From Streptomyces lydicus (lineage in GTDB: Bacteria > Actinomycetota > Actinomycetes > Streptomycetales > Streptomycetaceae): a stretch of DNA of 64,000 nt. The position numbers and the translations under genes were made by a program. Where the stretch lies: positions 1,488,001-1,552,000 of the forward strand of contig NZ_CP017157.1 in the NCBI RefSeq assembly GCF_001729485.1. The letters run 5' to 3'. The notes beneath the pieces are model-generated. The model was not told where the DNA came from, ran no database searches, and saw nothing but the letters and a program-made list of their open reading frames with translations. Shown in pieces: positions 17,370 to 27,795 of the stretch (position 1 is the stretch's first letter; every line of letters begins with the position of its first letter).

Positions 17370-18603
17370 GGATCCGCCGCACCAGCAACGCCCCCACCAG
17401 CCCGATCGCGGCCGCCACGGCGTACAGCACCCGGTAGCCGCCGAGGTGGTGCACGAGCGGCGCGGCCAGCGCCGGGGCGGCCACCTGCGGCAGCGCGTTG
17501 GCGATGTTGATGACGCCGAGGTCCTTGGCGCGGTCCGCGGCGGCCGGCAGCACCTCCGTCATCAGCGCCAGGTCGACGGAGGTGAAGACCCCGAACCCGA
17601 CCCCGAGCAGTGCCGCGGCGCACAGCGCCCCCGTCCAGGTCTGCCAGCCGGCCAGCAGCCCGGTCGCCGCCGCCATGATCACCCCGGCGCCCAGGACGAA
17701 CGGTTTGCGCCGCCCGGTCCGGTCCGACCAGATCCCGCCCACGACGACGGTGCCCAGCAGCGTGACCCCGTTGAGAGCGGTCAGGATCAGCACCCCGCCG
17801 CCCGGGTCCGGCCGCCGGAGCACGTCCCGCAGGTAGTACAGCAGGTACAGCAGCGCCAGCGCGTTGCCCAGGTTGATCAGGAACCGGGTCAGCCAGGCCC
17901 AGGCCAGGTCGGGATGGCGGCGCGGGCTGATCCACAGCCCGCGCAGCACGGCCGCCGGGCGGGCCGCGGGCCGCCGCCCGGCCGGCAGCACCAGGTCCCG
18001 GTGCAGCACGTACGGGAGCGCCCCCAGCACCGTGCAGGCGGCGCAGGCCAGGTAGCCGCCGGCCACGCCGCCGCCGGCCGTCGCCAGCCCCGTCCCGGCC
18101 ACCGCGCCCAGGACCTGCGCGGCCCCCAGCCAGCCGCCCACCGAGCCCCGCTGGCCGGGCGGCACCCGGTCCGGCAACGCCGCGGTGACCGCCGCGAACG
18201 CCGCGTTGAGCGTGAGCTGCACGCCGCACCAGCCCACCGCCATCGCCGCCACGCTCCGCGCCCCCGCGAGCAGCACGAGGGCCACCGCCCCGCCCGCGAC
18301 CCCCGCGACGATCCACGGCGTCCGCCGCCCCAGCCGCGAGGTCGTACGGTCCGACAGCGCCCCGAACAACGGGTTGGCGATCATCGAGACGGCGGCTCCC
18401 GCCCCGGTCACCCACGCCAGCACCGTCTCCTTGGCGGTGCCCGCCGGTGCCAGCTCCGCCGCCTGCAGTGCCAGCAGGATCTGGATCGGCCCGTACCACC
18501 CGACCCAGATCGCCCCGTTCGCCAGCGACAACGAGGCGGTCCACGCCCGCCCCACCCGCTCCGACGGCTCCGCGAGCGCCGCCGGAGCGGCCGTCCCGCT
18601 CAT
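17356..18603 (-). CDS. MFS transporter, probable glycoside/sugar importer
   Basis: A 415-residue protein with about 12 hydrophobic spans. The loop-2 type signature is NPLFGALSDRTTSRLGRRTP, its repeat in the second half is GGIWSDRTGRRKPF. The SDRT-x-S-RxGRR form resembles the glycoside/pentoside/hexuronide cation symporter-like group. The ATG overlaps the stop of the upstream GH1 beta-glucosidase gene (ATGA), so the two are coupled. Inference: it brings in the beta-glucoside that the enzyme hydrolyses inside the cell. The substrate is not provable from sequence. Confidence 0.85.
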   Translation of the reverse strand: MSGTAAPAALAEPSERVGRAWTASLSLANGAIWVGWYGPIQILLALQAAELAPAGTAKETVLAWVTGAGAAVSMIANPLFGALSDRTTSRLGRRTPWIVAGVAGGAVALVLLAGARSVAAMAVGWCGVQLTLNAAFAAVTAALPDRVPPGQRGSVGGWLGAAQVLGAVAGTGLATAGGGVAGGYLACAACTVLGALPYVLHRDLVLPAGRRPAARPAAVLRGLWISPRRHPDLAWAWLTRFLINLGNALALLYLLYYLRDVLRRPDPGGGVLILTALNGVTLLGTVVVGGIWSDRTGRRKPFVLGAGVIMAAATGLLAGWQTWTGALCAAALLGVGFGVFTSVDLALMTEVLPAAADRAKDLGVINIANALPQVAAPALAAPLVHHLGGYRVLYAVAAAIGLVGALLVRRIRGVA

Positions 18604-19919
18604 CCCCGTGCCTTGCCGGCCTGTTCCCTCAGCACGTTGTGCAGCCAGCGGTACGAGGACTTCGGGGTGCGCGCCTGCGTCCCGTAGTCCACGTGCACCA
18701 GCCCGAACCGCCGGGCGTAGCCCTCCGCCCACTCGAAGTTGTCCAGCAGCGACCACACGAAGTACCCGCGCACGTCCACCCCGGCCGCCATGGCCGCGTG
18801 CAGCGCCCGCAGGTGCCCGTCCAGGAACGCGATCCGCTCCTGGTCGTCGAGCCCCTCGTACGAGCAGCCGTTCTCGGTGATGACGACGGGCGGCAGCCGC
18901 TCCCCGTACCGCTCCCGGAAGCCGGTGAGCAGCTCCGTCAGGGCTTCGGGGACCACCGGCCAGCCGAAGTCGGTCACCGGGTAGCCGTCGATCTTCCGGA
19001 CGGAGAAGGGGAGTTCGGCGGGCAGCGTCAGCCCGGAGAACTCGCTCTCGGTGCCCTCGGGCGCACCCACCTTCGTCGGCTGGTAGTAGTTGATGCCGTA
19101 CCAGTCGAGGGGTTCCGCGATCACCTTCAGGTCGGACTCGACGTCGCCCGGCAGCAGTGCGGCGATGCCGTCGGGGTAGCGGCCCAGCAGCAGCGGGTCG
19201 GCGAAAAGGCGGTTGAGGAGCACGTCGTAGAAGTCGGCGGCCTCGACGTCCTCCGGTCGGCCGGACGCCGGCCAGGTGGGGCCGTGCGAGTTGGCGATGC
19301 CGATGTCCGTGGCGCCGCCCGCGCGCAGCGCCCGCACCGCGAGACCGTGCGCCAGGAGCTGGTGGTGGGCCACCGGGAGCGCGTCGAACAGCAGCGTCCG
19401 GCCGGGTGCGTGGGCGCCCAGCGCATGGCCCAACAGGGTGTGTTCCGCGGGCTCGTTGAGGGTGATCCAGCGGTCCACGCGGTCGCCGAGCCGGTCGGCC
19501 ACCCGCGCCGCGTGGTCGGCGAACCGGGCCGCGGTGTCCCGCTCCAGCCAGTCCAGACCCAGCGGCAGGTCCCAGTGGAAGAGCGTCGGCACCGGCCGCA
19601 CGCCCGCCGCGCACAGCTCGTCGACCAGCCGGTCGTAGAAGTCGAGGCCGCCCTCGTGGGTCACCCGGGGCCAGGAGACGGAGAAGCGGTACGCGTCCAC
19701 GCCCAGGTCACGCAGCAGGGCCACGTCCTCGCGGTAGCGGTGGTAGTGGTCGCAGGCCACCTCCGCCGTCGAGCCGTCCTTCACCCGGCCGGGCTCGGCC
19801 GTGAACGCGTCCCAGACCGACGCGTCACGTTTGTCGACGGCCCCCTCGATCTGGTGGGCCGAGGTGGAAACGCCCCAGAGAAAACCGGGCGGGAACGCGG
19901 GCAGCGGGTTCGTCACCAT
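18600..19919 (-). CDS. GH1 beta-glucosidase (intracellular)
   Basis: A 439-residue family 1 glycoside hydrolase with retaining mechanism. The acid/base motif is ITLNEPAEH (E156) and the nucleophile is VVITENGCSYEG (about residue 345). The family N-terminal block FPPGFLWGVSTSAHQIEGA is complete, and no signal peptide is present. The ATG at 19919 begins MVTNPLPAF. A TTGACA (complement of 19950-19955) upstream may be the -35 of its promoter, but a good -10 is not evident. The gene is first of a two-gene operon with the MFS importer, an alternative to the ABC-linked beta-glucosidases of many streptomycetes. Confidence 0.95.
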   Translation of the reverse strand: MVTNPLPAFPPGFLWGVSTSAHQIEGAVDKRDASVWDAFTAEPGRVKDGSTAEVACDHYHRYREDVALLRDLGVDAYRFSVSWPRVTHEGGLDFYDRLVDELCAAGVRPVPTLFHWDLPLGLDWLERDTAARFADHAARVADRLGDRVDRWITLNEPAEHTLLGHALGAHAPGRTLLFDALPVAHHQLLAHGLAVRALRAGGATDIGIANSHGPTWPASGRPEDVEAADFYDVLLNRLFADPLLLGRYPDGIAALLPGDVESDLKVIAEPLDWYGINYYQPTKVGAPEGTESEFSGLTLPAELPFSVRKIDGYPVTDFGWPVVPEALTELLTGFRERYGERLPPVVITENGCSYEGLDDQERIAFLDGHLRALHAAMAAGVDVRGYFVWSLLDNFEWAEGYARRFGLVHVDYGTQARTPKSSYRWLHNVLREQAGKARG

Positions 19920-19999
19920 GGGCGGGAGCTTTGTAACCGCCGGTAACTCTGTCAAGGGGTACGGCACGCTCCGGCCCCGCCCCCAGCGTTCCGGAGCCG

Positions 20000-20266
20000 C
20001 TACGACCCTTCCTTCAGCACCTTCGTGATCAAGGTCCGTTGTTCGTCCGTGAGGCGCGGGTCCGAGCAGTAGACGGTCCGGCCGTCGACGGTGATCTGGT
20101 AGCTGAAGCCGTCGGGGACACCGACCGGGGGCTCGGTGCGGGCGGTGGCCACGGCCTGCTTGGCCAGCTCCTGCCAGTCGGCGGCGTCGGGACGGTCTGC
20201 GGTGTCGACCTCGGCGCGGCGGTCGATGGCGGCGAAACCGCCGGTGCGATGGACATGAATGCGCAT
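20000..20266 (-). CDS. Emfourin-type M4 protease inhibitor
   Basis: An 88-residue protein: MRIHVHRTGGFAAIDRRAEV, then DAADWQELAKQAV, ending in DGRTVYCSDPRLTDEQRTLI. This matches my recollection of the emfourin family, small proteins that inhibit protealysin-like M4 metalloproteases and are encoded next to them. A GGAGGAG ribosome site precedes the ATG at 20266. The M4 protease gene lies 147 nt upstream on the same strand, which supports the call. Identification rests on family pattern plus context, not on catalytic residues. Confidence 0.82.
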   Translation of the reverse strand: MRIHVHRTGGFAAIDRRAEVDTADRPDAADWQELAKQAVATARTEPPVGVPDGFSYQITVDGRTVYCSDPRLTDEQRTLITKVLKEGS

Positions 20267-20310
20267 AACGGGCTCCTCCGACGTCCTGCGACGGACTCCT
20301 ACCCCGGATG

Positions 20311-20340
20311 GGGGCCCGTATGGACAGCGGAACGGGCCCC
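20311..20340. other. Hairpin between M4 protease and emfourin genes
   Basis: A perfect 9-bp stem (GGGGCCCGT 20311-20319, ACGGGCCCC 20332-20340) with a 12-nt loop lies in the 147-nt gap. It could attenuate or terminate transcription between protease and inhibitor, or protect an mRNA end, and so set their ratio. Confidence 0.5.
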
Positions 20341-20413
20341 GTACGGACACGGTAGGCACGGGTGGGGCGGGCGCGCTTGCCGGACGCCCCCGCCCCGGTT
20401 GTGCCGCCGGGCG

Positions 20414-21508
20414 TCACTTCGGGTTGATGCCGACCTGGGTCCACGCCTTCACCACGGCCTCGTGCTCGTCGCCGGCGCCGAAGCGGGCCTGCGCGGCTTT
20501 GAGCGTGAGCTTGGCGAAGTCCGCGAACTGGGCGTTCTTGGGAAGCTGGCCGCCGGTCAGCACGTCGTACCAGACCTGCCCGGCGCGCTCCCAGGCTTTG
20601 CCGCCGAGGGCGCTCGCGACCAGGTAGAAGGCGTGGTTGGGGATGCCGGAATTGATGTGCACGCCGCCGTTGTCGTCGGTGGTGCGGACATAGCCCTTCA
20701 TCGTCGCGGGCTGCGGGTCCTTGCCGAGGACGTCGTCGTCGTACGCCGTCCCGGGGGCCTTCATGGAGCGCAGGGCGGTGCCGGTGACGTTCGGGCCGAG
20801 CAGGTCGGCGCCGATCAGCCAGTCGGCCCGGTCGGCGGTCTGGCCGAGGGCGTACTGCTTGATCAGGCTGCCGAAGACGTCGGAGAGCGACTCGTTGAGG
20901 GCCCCGGACTGGTCCTGGTAGTCGAGGTTGGCGGTGTACTGGGTGACGCCGTGGGTCAGCTCGTGGCCGATGACGTCGACGGGGATGGTGAAGTCCCGGA
21001 AGAGGTCGTTGTCCCCGTCGCCGAAGACCATCCGCTCGCCGTCCCAGAAGGCGTTGTCGTACTTCTGGCCGTAGTGCACGGTCGCGTTGAGCGGCAGGCC
21101 GGCGCCGTCGATGGACTTGCGGCCGTACACCTTGAGGTAGAGCTCGAAGGTCGCGCCCAGGCCCGCGTGCGCGCGGTTGACCGACGCGTCCTTGGACGGG
21201 CTGTCGGACTCGGCGTGCACCTTGGTGCCGGGCAGGTTCTCCTGGTGGCCGGCGTCGTAGATCGTGCGGTTCGGCTTGTCCGCGTCGGCGCCGGGCTCCC
21301 CGGGGGTGCGGCCCTCGGCGGCGATCGCCCGGCGCTGGGTGCGCCGGGCGTGGTCGTGCTCCAGGGTGCGGCGGGCCGGCTCGTGCCGGGCCGGGTCGTC
21401 CGACTGCGCCAGGTTGTCGAGGATGTGCGGCGGGATGATCGTGCAGAAGACCGGGTGGTCGGGGGTGCGGGGGGCGGCGGATTCACGATCTGCGGTGTTG
21501 AGGTCCAT
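20414..21508 (-). CDS. M4-family metalloprotease, protealysin-like
   Basis: A 364-residue thermolysin-family zinc protease. The zinc motif is IGHELTHGVTQY (H182, E183, H186), the third ligand lies in GALNESLSDVFG (E206), and the thermolysin His231 equivalent is in GGVHINSGIPNHAFYL (H284). The N-terminus lacks a signal peptide. It has a short propeptide with CTIIPPHILDNLA at residues 22-34, the hallmark of protealysin-like precursors, rather than the long FTP/PepSY propeptide of secreted thermolysins. The start is ATG 21508; no strong ribosome site is visible. Its likely inhibitor is encoded just downstream. Cytoplasmic or non-classical export is inferred for the group. Confidence 0.92.
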   Translation of the reverse strand: MDLNTADRESAAPRTPDHPVFCTIIPPHILDNLAQSDDPARHEPARRTLEHDHARRTQRRAIAAEGRTPGEPGADADKPNRTIYDAGHQENLPGTKVHAESDSPSKDASVNRAHAGLGATFELYLKVYGRKSIDGAGLPLNATVHYGQKYDNAFWDGERMVFGDGDNDLFRDFTIPVDVIGHELTHGVTQYTANLDYQDQSGALNESLSDVFGSLIKQYALGQTADRADWLIGADLLGPNVTGTALRSMKAPGTAYDDDVLGKDPQPATMKGYVRTTDDNGGVHINSGIPNHAFYLVASALGGKAWERAGQVWYDVLTGGQLPKNAQFADFAKLTLKAAQARFGAGDEHEAVVKAWTQVGINPK

Positions 21509-21519
21509 GGACAAACGGT

Positions 21520-21535
21520 GGCACTGTGTAGTGCC
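21520..21535. promoter_or_regulatory. Palindrome upstream of the M4 protease gene
   Basis: A perfect inverted repeat GGCACT-GTGT-AGTGCC lies 11 nt upstream of the protease start. Its position over the likely core promoter makes it a candidate repressor site. Confidence 0.45.
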
Positions 21536-21621
21536 GGTGTCACTGCCCGCGGTGGAGATTCCCGAATTTGTGTGGTTCGTCGCATTTGATGCCGAACGCC
21601 GGTCTCGGTCCCGCATACTGA

Positions 21622-23592
<1,971 letters not shown>

Positions 23593-23612
23593 CCCCGTTG
23601 TAGTGCGCTTCC

Positions 23613-23647
23613 GCGCCCCCGTCGCCCACCCCGGGCGACGGGGGCGC
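23613..23647 (+). terminator. leuA terminator
   Basis: There is a perfect 15-bp stem (23613-23627 with 23633-23647) and a 5-nt loop ACCCC, starting 20 nt after the leuA stop. Confidence 0.85.
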
Positions 23648-23801
23648 CGGCGTGTGCGCCCGGGAGACCTCCCCCGGGAGGGCGGAGCTCCGGCAGGGTC
23701 CGGCCAGTTGTCCGATACGAGCTGCTGACGCCGCATCACTCATGTGGCTAACATCACGTCCAATGCGGCGACGGAGCCGGAGCGTATGGAGGACTGACGC
23801 G

Positions 23802-24512
23802 ATGCACAAGATGTGTGTGATGGGCGTGCGCACGTCCTGGCGTACCGTCGCCGACGGCGAGTTCTTCTGTCCCGATTGCGGCGGGGACCGCAACTACCTC
23901 CGCCGCAGCGGCACCCGCCGCTTCACCGTCCTCGGCGTCCCGCTGCTGTCCCGCGGCGTCACCGGCCCGGTCCTGGAGTGCTCCGCGTGTCACGGCCACT
24001 TCGGCCTGGACGCCCTCGACCACCCCACCACCGTCCGCTTCTCCGCGATGCTGCGGGACGCCGTGCACACCGTCACGCTCGCCCTGCTGGCCGCCGGCGG
24101 CACGTCCTCCCGCGCGGTCCGCGACCGCGCCGTCGACGCGGTGCGCGCGGCCGGTTTCGCGGACTGCTCCGAGGACCAGCTGCTCACCCTCCTCGCCGCG
24201 CTCGCCGCCGACACCGGCCGGCTCACCGGCACCTACGACGCGGTCACCGGCGGCCACTGCGGCCACGCCGGGCTCGACCCGTGCGGCACCGCGCTGGCCA
24301 TAGAGCTCCACGAGTCGCTGGAGCCGCTCGCGCCCCACCTCGCCCCCGCGGGCCGGGAATCGCTGCTCCTCCAGGGCGCCCGGATCGCCCTCGCCGACGG
24401 CTCCTACCTCCCCGCGGAACGCGAGGTCCTGACCACGGTCGGCAGCGCGCTGATGCTGCGCCCGGCCGAGACCCGCCGCCTGCTGGCGGCCGCTGCCGGT
24501 ACGCCGTCCTGA
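23802..24512 (+). CDS. TerB-family protein with N-terminal zinc ribbon
   Basis: A 236-residue protein. The N-terminal zinc ribbon has CPDC at 23-26 and CSAC at 60-63, and the rest is an all-helical TerB-like domain ending in the acidic-residue helices (RIALADGSYLPAEREVLTTV). TerB domains occur in tellurite-resistance and stress or membrane-associated systems; their biochemical function is poorly defined. GGAGGA ends 8 nt before ATG 23802; further in-frame ATGs at 23811 and 23820 are less likely. It is convergent with the P450 genes. No other ter gene is nearby. Confidence 0.85.
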   Translation: MHKMCVMGVRTSWRTVADGEFFCPDCGGDRNYLRRSGTRRFTVLGVPLLSRGVTGPVLECSACHGHFGLDALDHPTTVRFSAMLRDAVHTVTLALLAAGGTSSRAVRDRAVDAVRAAGFADCSEDQLLTLLAALAADTGRLTGTYDAVTGGHCGHAGLDPCGTALAIELHESLEPLAPHLAPAGRESLLLQGARIALADGSYLPAEREVLTTVGSALMLRPAETRRLLAAAAGTPS

Positions 24513-24551
24513 GCGCGGCGGCCGCGGCAGGTTGCCCGCAACGCACGAACC

Positions 24552-24586
24552 CCGCCACCGCGGAGGGTGACGGGGTCCGGTGGCGG
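24552..24586. terminator. Hairpin between convergent terB-like and P450 genes
   Basis: A 9-bp stem CCGCCACCG (24552-24560) and CGGTGGCGG (24578-24586) encloses a loop containing smaller GC-rich pairings. It sits in a 90-nt convergent intergenic gap, so it probably terminates both transcripts. Confidence 0.55.
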
Positions 24587-24602
24587 CCGGGCCGTACGCG
24601 GG

Positions 24603-25829
24603 TCAGCCGGCGGGCGTCAGCCGGATCGGCAGGCCGCGCAGGCCGCTGGTGATGAAACCGTTCGACGGCTCCAACTCCTCGACGGGGACGCCCAGTTGAA
24701 GGTCCGGGAAACGGTCGAAGAGGGCCGGCAGGGCGACCCGCGTCTCCATACGGGCCAGGGGAGCGCCCAGGCAGTGGTGGACGCCGTGACCGAAGCTGAG
24801 GTGCTCCACGCCGGGACGCCGGACGTTGAACTCGTCCGCGGTGGGGCCGTGCTGGCCGGGGTCGCGGCCGGTCGCGACGAACGACGGCAGGATCGCGTCG
24901 CCCTTGCGGATGGTGGGCCCGCCCGGGATCTCGATGTCCTCGACGGCGAAGCGGAGCGGAAGGTTGGCGACGCTGGGGGACCAGCGGAGCGTCTCCTCGA
25001 TGACGTCGTTCCAGGACGCCTGGCCGGAGAGCACCTGCTTGAACTGCTCCGGGTGCGTGAGCAGGTTGTGCACCGCGTTGCCGATGAGGTTGACGGTGGT
25101 CTCGTGCCCGGCGACCAGGACGAGCAGCAGCGTGTCGATCAGCTCCTGCTCGCTCATCTTGTGGCCCTCGTCGTCCCGCGAGGAGACCAGCAGGCTGGTC
25201 AGGTCCTCGGCGGGCTGCCGGCGCTTGTGCGCGACCAGGCCGCTCAGCAGCTCCTGGGTGGCCACGAACGTCATCCCGGCCTCTTCCGGGTCGACGCTGG
25301 TCATGATGGACTCGGCGAGCCGGGCCAGTTCCGCGCGGGTGTCCTCGCCCGGAATGCCGAACAGCTCGCAGATGACCTGCATGGGCAGCGGGTGCGCGAA
25401 GGTCGCGCGCAGGTCGGTGACCTCGCCGGCCGGGACCGCCGCGAGGTCGTCGAGCAGGGCCGCGGTGATGCGCTCGACCGACGGCTGCATGGCCTCGGTG
25501 CGGCGGGCGGTGAAGGCCGGCGCGATGAGCTTGCGCAGCCGCCGGTGGTCCTCGCCGTACGCGGTGAACATGTTGTTCACGCCGACCCACGTCTGCAGCC
25601 AGCTGTCGTGGTACTCACCGCGCTGCCACGCGGGCCAGTGCTCCCGGGGGTTCTTGGAGACGCGGGGGTCGGTCAGCAGCTTCTTGAGGAGGGCGTGGCT
25701 GGTGATCGACCAGGCTTCGGGGCCCTCGGGAATCTGGACGCGGGTGGCGGGCCCTAGCTCACGGAGGCGCTCGGCCTCTCCGTAGATGTCAGATCCGGAC
25801 GGGTCGAGGGCGACGAGCTGTTGTCCCAC
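24603..25829 (-). CDS. Cytochrome P450 (canonical, conservon-associated)
   Basis: A 408-residue soluble heme monooxygenase. All family motifs are present: I-helix VLVAGHETTVNLIGNA, K-helix EETLR, and the heme loop LSFGHGVHHCLGAPLAR with Cys353. It resembles the CYP154-type P450s that accompany conservons in Streptomyces; that subfamily call is from memory. The start is GTG 25829, behind AGGAG at 8 nt. The conserved N-terminal block LDPSGSDIYGEAERLRELG begins so early that no later start is possible. It therefore overlaps the upstream P450 gene by 76 nt. It is the last gene of the cvnA-B-C-D-P450-P450 operon. The substrate is unknown. Confidence 0.92.
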   Translation of the reverse strand: MGQQLVALDPSGSDIYGEAERLRELGPATRVQIPEGPEAWSITSHALLKKLLTDPRVSKNPREHWPAWQRGEYHDSWLQTWVGVNNMFTAYGEDHRRLRKLIAPAFTARRTEAMQPSVERITAALLDDLAAVPAGEVTDLRATFAHPLPMQVICELFGIPGEDTRAELARLAESIMTSVDPEEAGMTFVATQELLSGLVAHKRRQPAEDLTSLLVSSRDDEGHKMSEQELIDTLLLVLVAGHETTVNLIGNAVHNLLTHPEQFKQVLSGQASWNDVIEETLRWSPSVANLPLRFAVEDIEIPGGPTIRKGDAILPSFVATGRDPGQHGPTADEFNVRRPGVEHLSFGHGVHHCLGAPLARMETRVALPALFDRFPDLQLGVPVEELEPSNGFITSGLRGLPIRLTPAG

Positions 25830-27172
25830 GGCGTGGCTCCTGCCTGGTCGGGGGTAATGGGGGTGAAGCGTGCCGGAAGGGCCGCCAGGGCCCGTTGGAA
25901 CGAGCTGGGACGCCACCGCAACTCGCTCTTGGGGACAGCGAGTTCGATGTCGGACAGCCAGGCGGTGAGACGCTCGATGGCGGTGGTGGCGATCACCAGC
26001 GCGTGCCGCGGCACCGGGCAGGCATGCGGACCGGACGCCCAGGTCAGGTGCGCGCCGCTGCCCGATCCGCTGTCCAGCGTGACCTCGCCGAACTGGGTGT
26101 TGGCCGCCGCGTAGGAGATCAGCACCAGCTGGCCCTTGCGCACCCAGGTGCCGTGGAAGAACACGTCGCGGCGGGCGTAGTGCGCGGAGTACTGGCCCAT
26201 CGGCGGGTCGTTCCACATCACTTCGTTGATGGCGTCCTGCACCGTGAGCGCACCGCCGGACAGCGTGCTGTAGTAGCGGTCGTCGGAGAGCATCCGGGAC
26301 AGCGCGTTGGCGATGAGGTTGGCCAGCGGCTCGTTGCCCGCGGCCATCGTCACGACGATCTGCGCGGCGATCTCCTCGTCGGAGAGGGCGTTGGGGTGGT
26401 CCAGGAACCAGGACGTGAGGTCCGGCCCGCGCTCCGCCTTCTTCCGGCCCACGAGTTCCATGATGTACGCCGTGAACGCCGCGTCGGCGCTCGCCGCCTC
26501 CTCCGGCGTGGCGCAGTCCATCAGCCCGGTGATCGCCGCGATCAGCTGGTCGCCGTACTCGTCGGGCATGCCGAAGAGGTTGTTGAACATCAGCAGGGGC
26601 AGCTGCTGCGCGTAGGCGGGAACGAGGTCGGCCTCGCCGGTCGCGCCGAACCTCTGGATCAGGGTGTCCGCGGTGCGCCGGACCCGGTTCCGCAGTTCCT
26701 GCGGGTCGACCAGCCGGAAGCTGTCGGTGATCACCTGGCGGTAGCGCCGGTGCACCTCCCCGTCGTTGAACAGGGCGTTGGGCCGCCAGCCGAGCATCGG
26801 CATGACCGCCGTGTCGGGGGGAACCGTCTGCATCCAGGCCCGGGAGTCCTTGGACCAGGTGGTCTCGTCGTTCAGCAGGTCGAGCGCGGCCCGGTAGTCG
26901 GTGACCAGCATCGCGGTCACCCCGGCGGCGATCTCCACGGGCGCCAGCGCACCGTACTGCCGCAGATAGGCGTAGTAGCGGTGCGGGTCGGCCGCGAACT
27001 CCGGTTCGTACAGCTTGACGAGCGAGTGCTGCTCGCCCTGGTCCAGCGGAGTGCCGCCGGCTGCGGCGGCGTGCTGCGCGGGGGCCTGTGCCGGCCCGGC
27101 GGCCGGGCCGCCCTGGGCATGGGCGGGGCAGCCGGGTGGCGGGGCGGCGCCCGGCTCGTACGGGGAAGTCAC
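25754..27172 (-). CDS. Atypical cytochrome P450 lacking ExxR (CYP157-like)
   Basis: A 472-residue P450-fold protein with degenerate signatures. The K-helix reads EVMW (E317-W320) instead of ExxR, the I-helix reads AAGNEPLANL without the usual acidic-Thr pair, and the heme loop is WASGPHACPVPRH (Cys385), where the Gly after Cys-x is Val. This pattern recalls the CYP157 family, known for lacking ExxR and for sitting in conservons beside a canonical P450. A Pro/Ala/Gln-rich N-terminal tail of about 45 residues precedes the fold. The GTG at 27172 overlaps the GTPase stop. It may be a partner or regulator of the downstream P450 rather than an independent enzyme. Confidence 0.88.
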   Translation of the reverse strand: MTSPYEPGAAPPPGCPAHAQGGPAAGPAQAPAQHAAAAGGTPLDQGEQHSLVKLYEPEFAADPHRYYAYLRQYGALAPVEIAAGVTAMLVTDYRAALDLLNDETTWSKDSRAWMQTVPPDTAVMPMLGWRPNALFNDGEVHRRYRQVITDSFRLVDPQELRNRVRRTADTLIQRFGATGEADLVPAYAQQLPLLMFNNLFGMPDEYGDQLIAAITGLMDCATPEEAASADAAFTAYIMELVGRKKAERGPDLTSWFLDHPNALSDEEIAAQIVVTMAAGNEPLANLIANALSRMLSDDRYYSTLSGGALTVQDAINEVMWNDPPMGQYSAHYARRDVFFHGTWVRKGQLVLISYAAANTQFGEVTLDSGSGSGAHLTWASGPHACPVPRHALVIATTAIERLTAWLSDIELAVPKSELRWRPSSFQRALAALPARFTPITPDQAGATPWDNSSSPSTRPDLTSTERPSASVS

Positions 27173-27795
27173 GAGGTCTGGTTCTCCTGGGGCGTATGGG
27201 CGAGAACGTGCCCGACGAGCGCGATCAGCGCGTCGACGGACTGGTCGCGGTCGCGCGCGTCGCACAGCACCAGCGGCGTCTCGGGGTGCAGGTCGAGGGC
27301 TTCGCGGAGCTTCTCGGCGTCGTAATGCGGCGCGTCGGGGAAGGTGTTGACCGCGACCGCGTAGCGCAGCCCCGCCTCCTCGATGATGTCCATCACCTCG
27401 AAGGAGTCCGCGAGGCGGCGGGTGTCGGCGAGTACGAGCGCGCCCAGCGCGCCGCGCGCGATGTCCTGCCACAGCGGACGGAATCGTTTCTGTCCGGGGG
27501 TGCCGAACAGGTACAGCACCAGGTCCCCGGGCAGCGTCAGCCGCCCGAAGTCGATGGCGACGGTGGTCGTGGTCTTCTCCCGCACACCGGCGAGGTCGTC
27601 GACGAACGCACCGGACTGCGTCATCACCTCTTCGGTGTGCAGCGGCGGGGTCTCCGAGAGCGCCCGGATGAGCGTGGTCTTCCCGACCCCGAACGGCCCC
27701 GCGACCAGGAGCTTGACCAGGGTCTGGTCGGCTCCGGGGAGGTACATGCCGTCGGTGCCGGGACCGTTGCTAGGACTTGAGAGAGCGGAGTCCAT
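27169..27795 (-). CDS. cvnD: Conservon GTPase CvnD (small Ras-like G protein)
   Basis: A 208-residue GTP-binding protein of the conservon/MglA-like type. Walker A is GPFGVGKTT at 33-41, the switch region is AIDFGRLTLPGDLVLYLFGT followed by PGQKRF, and the guanine-specificity region is VAVNTFPD. It is thought to cycle with the CvnA-B-C complex at the membrane. ATG 27795 lies inside the end of cvnC (26-nt overlap); a later in-frame ATG before YLPGADQTL is an alternative start. Its stop overlaps the start of the atypical P450 gene, so the P450s are coupled to the signalling module. Confidence 0.93.
   Translation of the reverse strand: MDSALSSPSNGPGTDGMYLPGADQTLVKLLVAGPFGVGKTTLIRALSETPPLHTEEVMTQSGAFVDDLAGVREKTTTTVAIDFGRLTLPGDLVLYLFGTPGQKRFRPLWQDIARGALGALVLADTRRLADSFEVMDIIEEAGLRYAVAVNTFPDAPHYDAEKLREALDLHPETPLVLCDARDRDQSVDALIALVGHVLAHTPQENQTS

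Noticed and set aside
19921..19955. Full promoter for the GH1 gene
   Set aside because: TTGACA is good, but no acceptable -10 occurs at 16-19 nt, so it is mentioned only with the gene.
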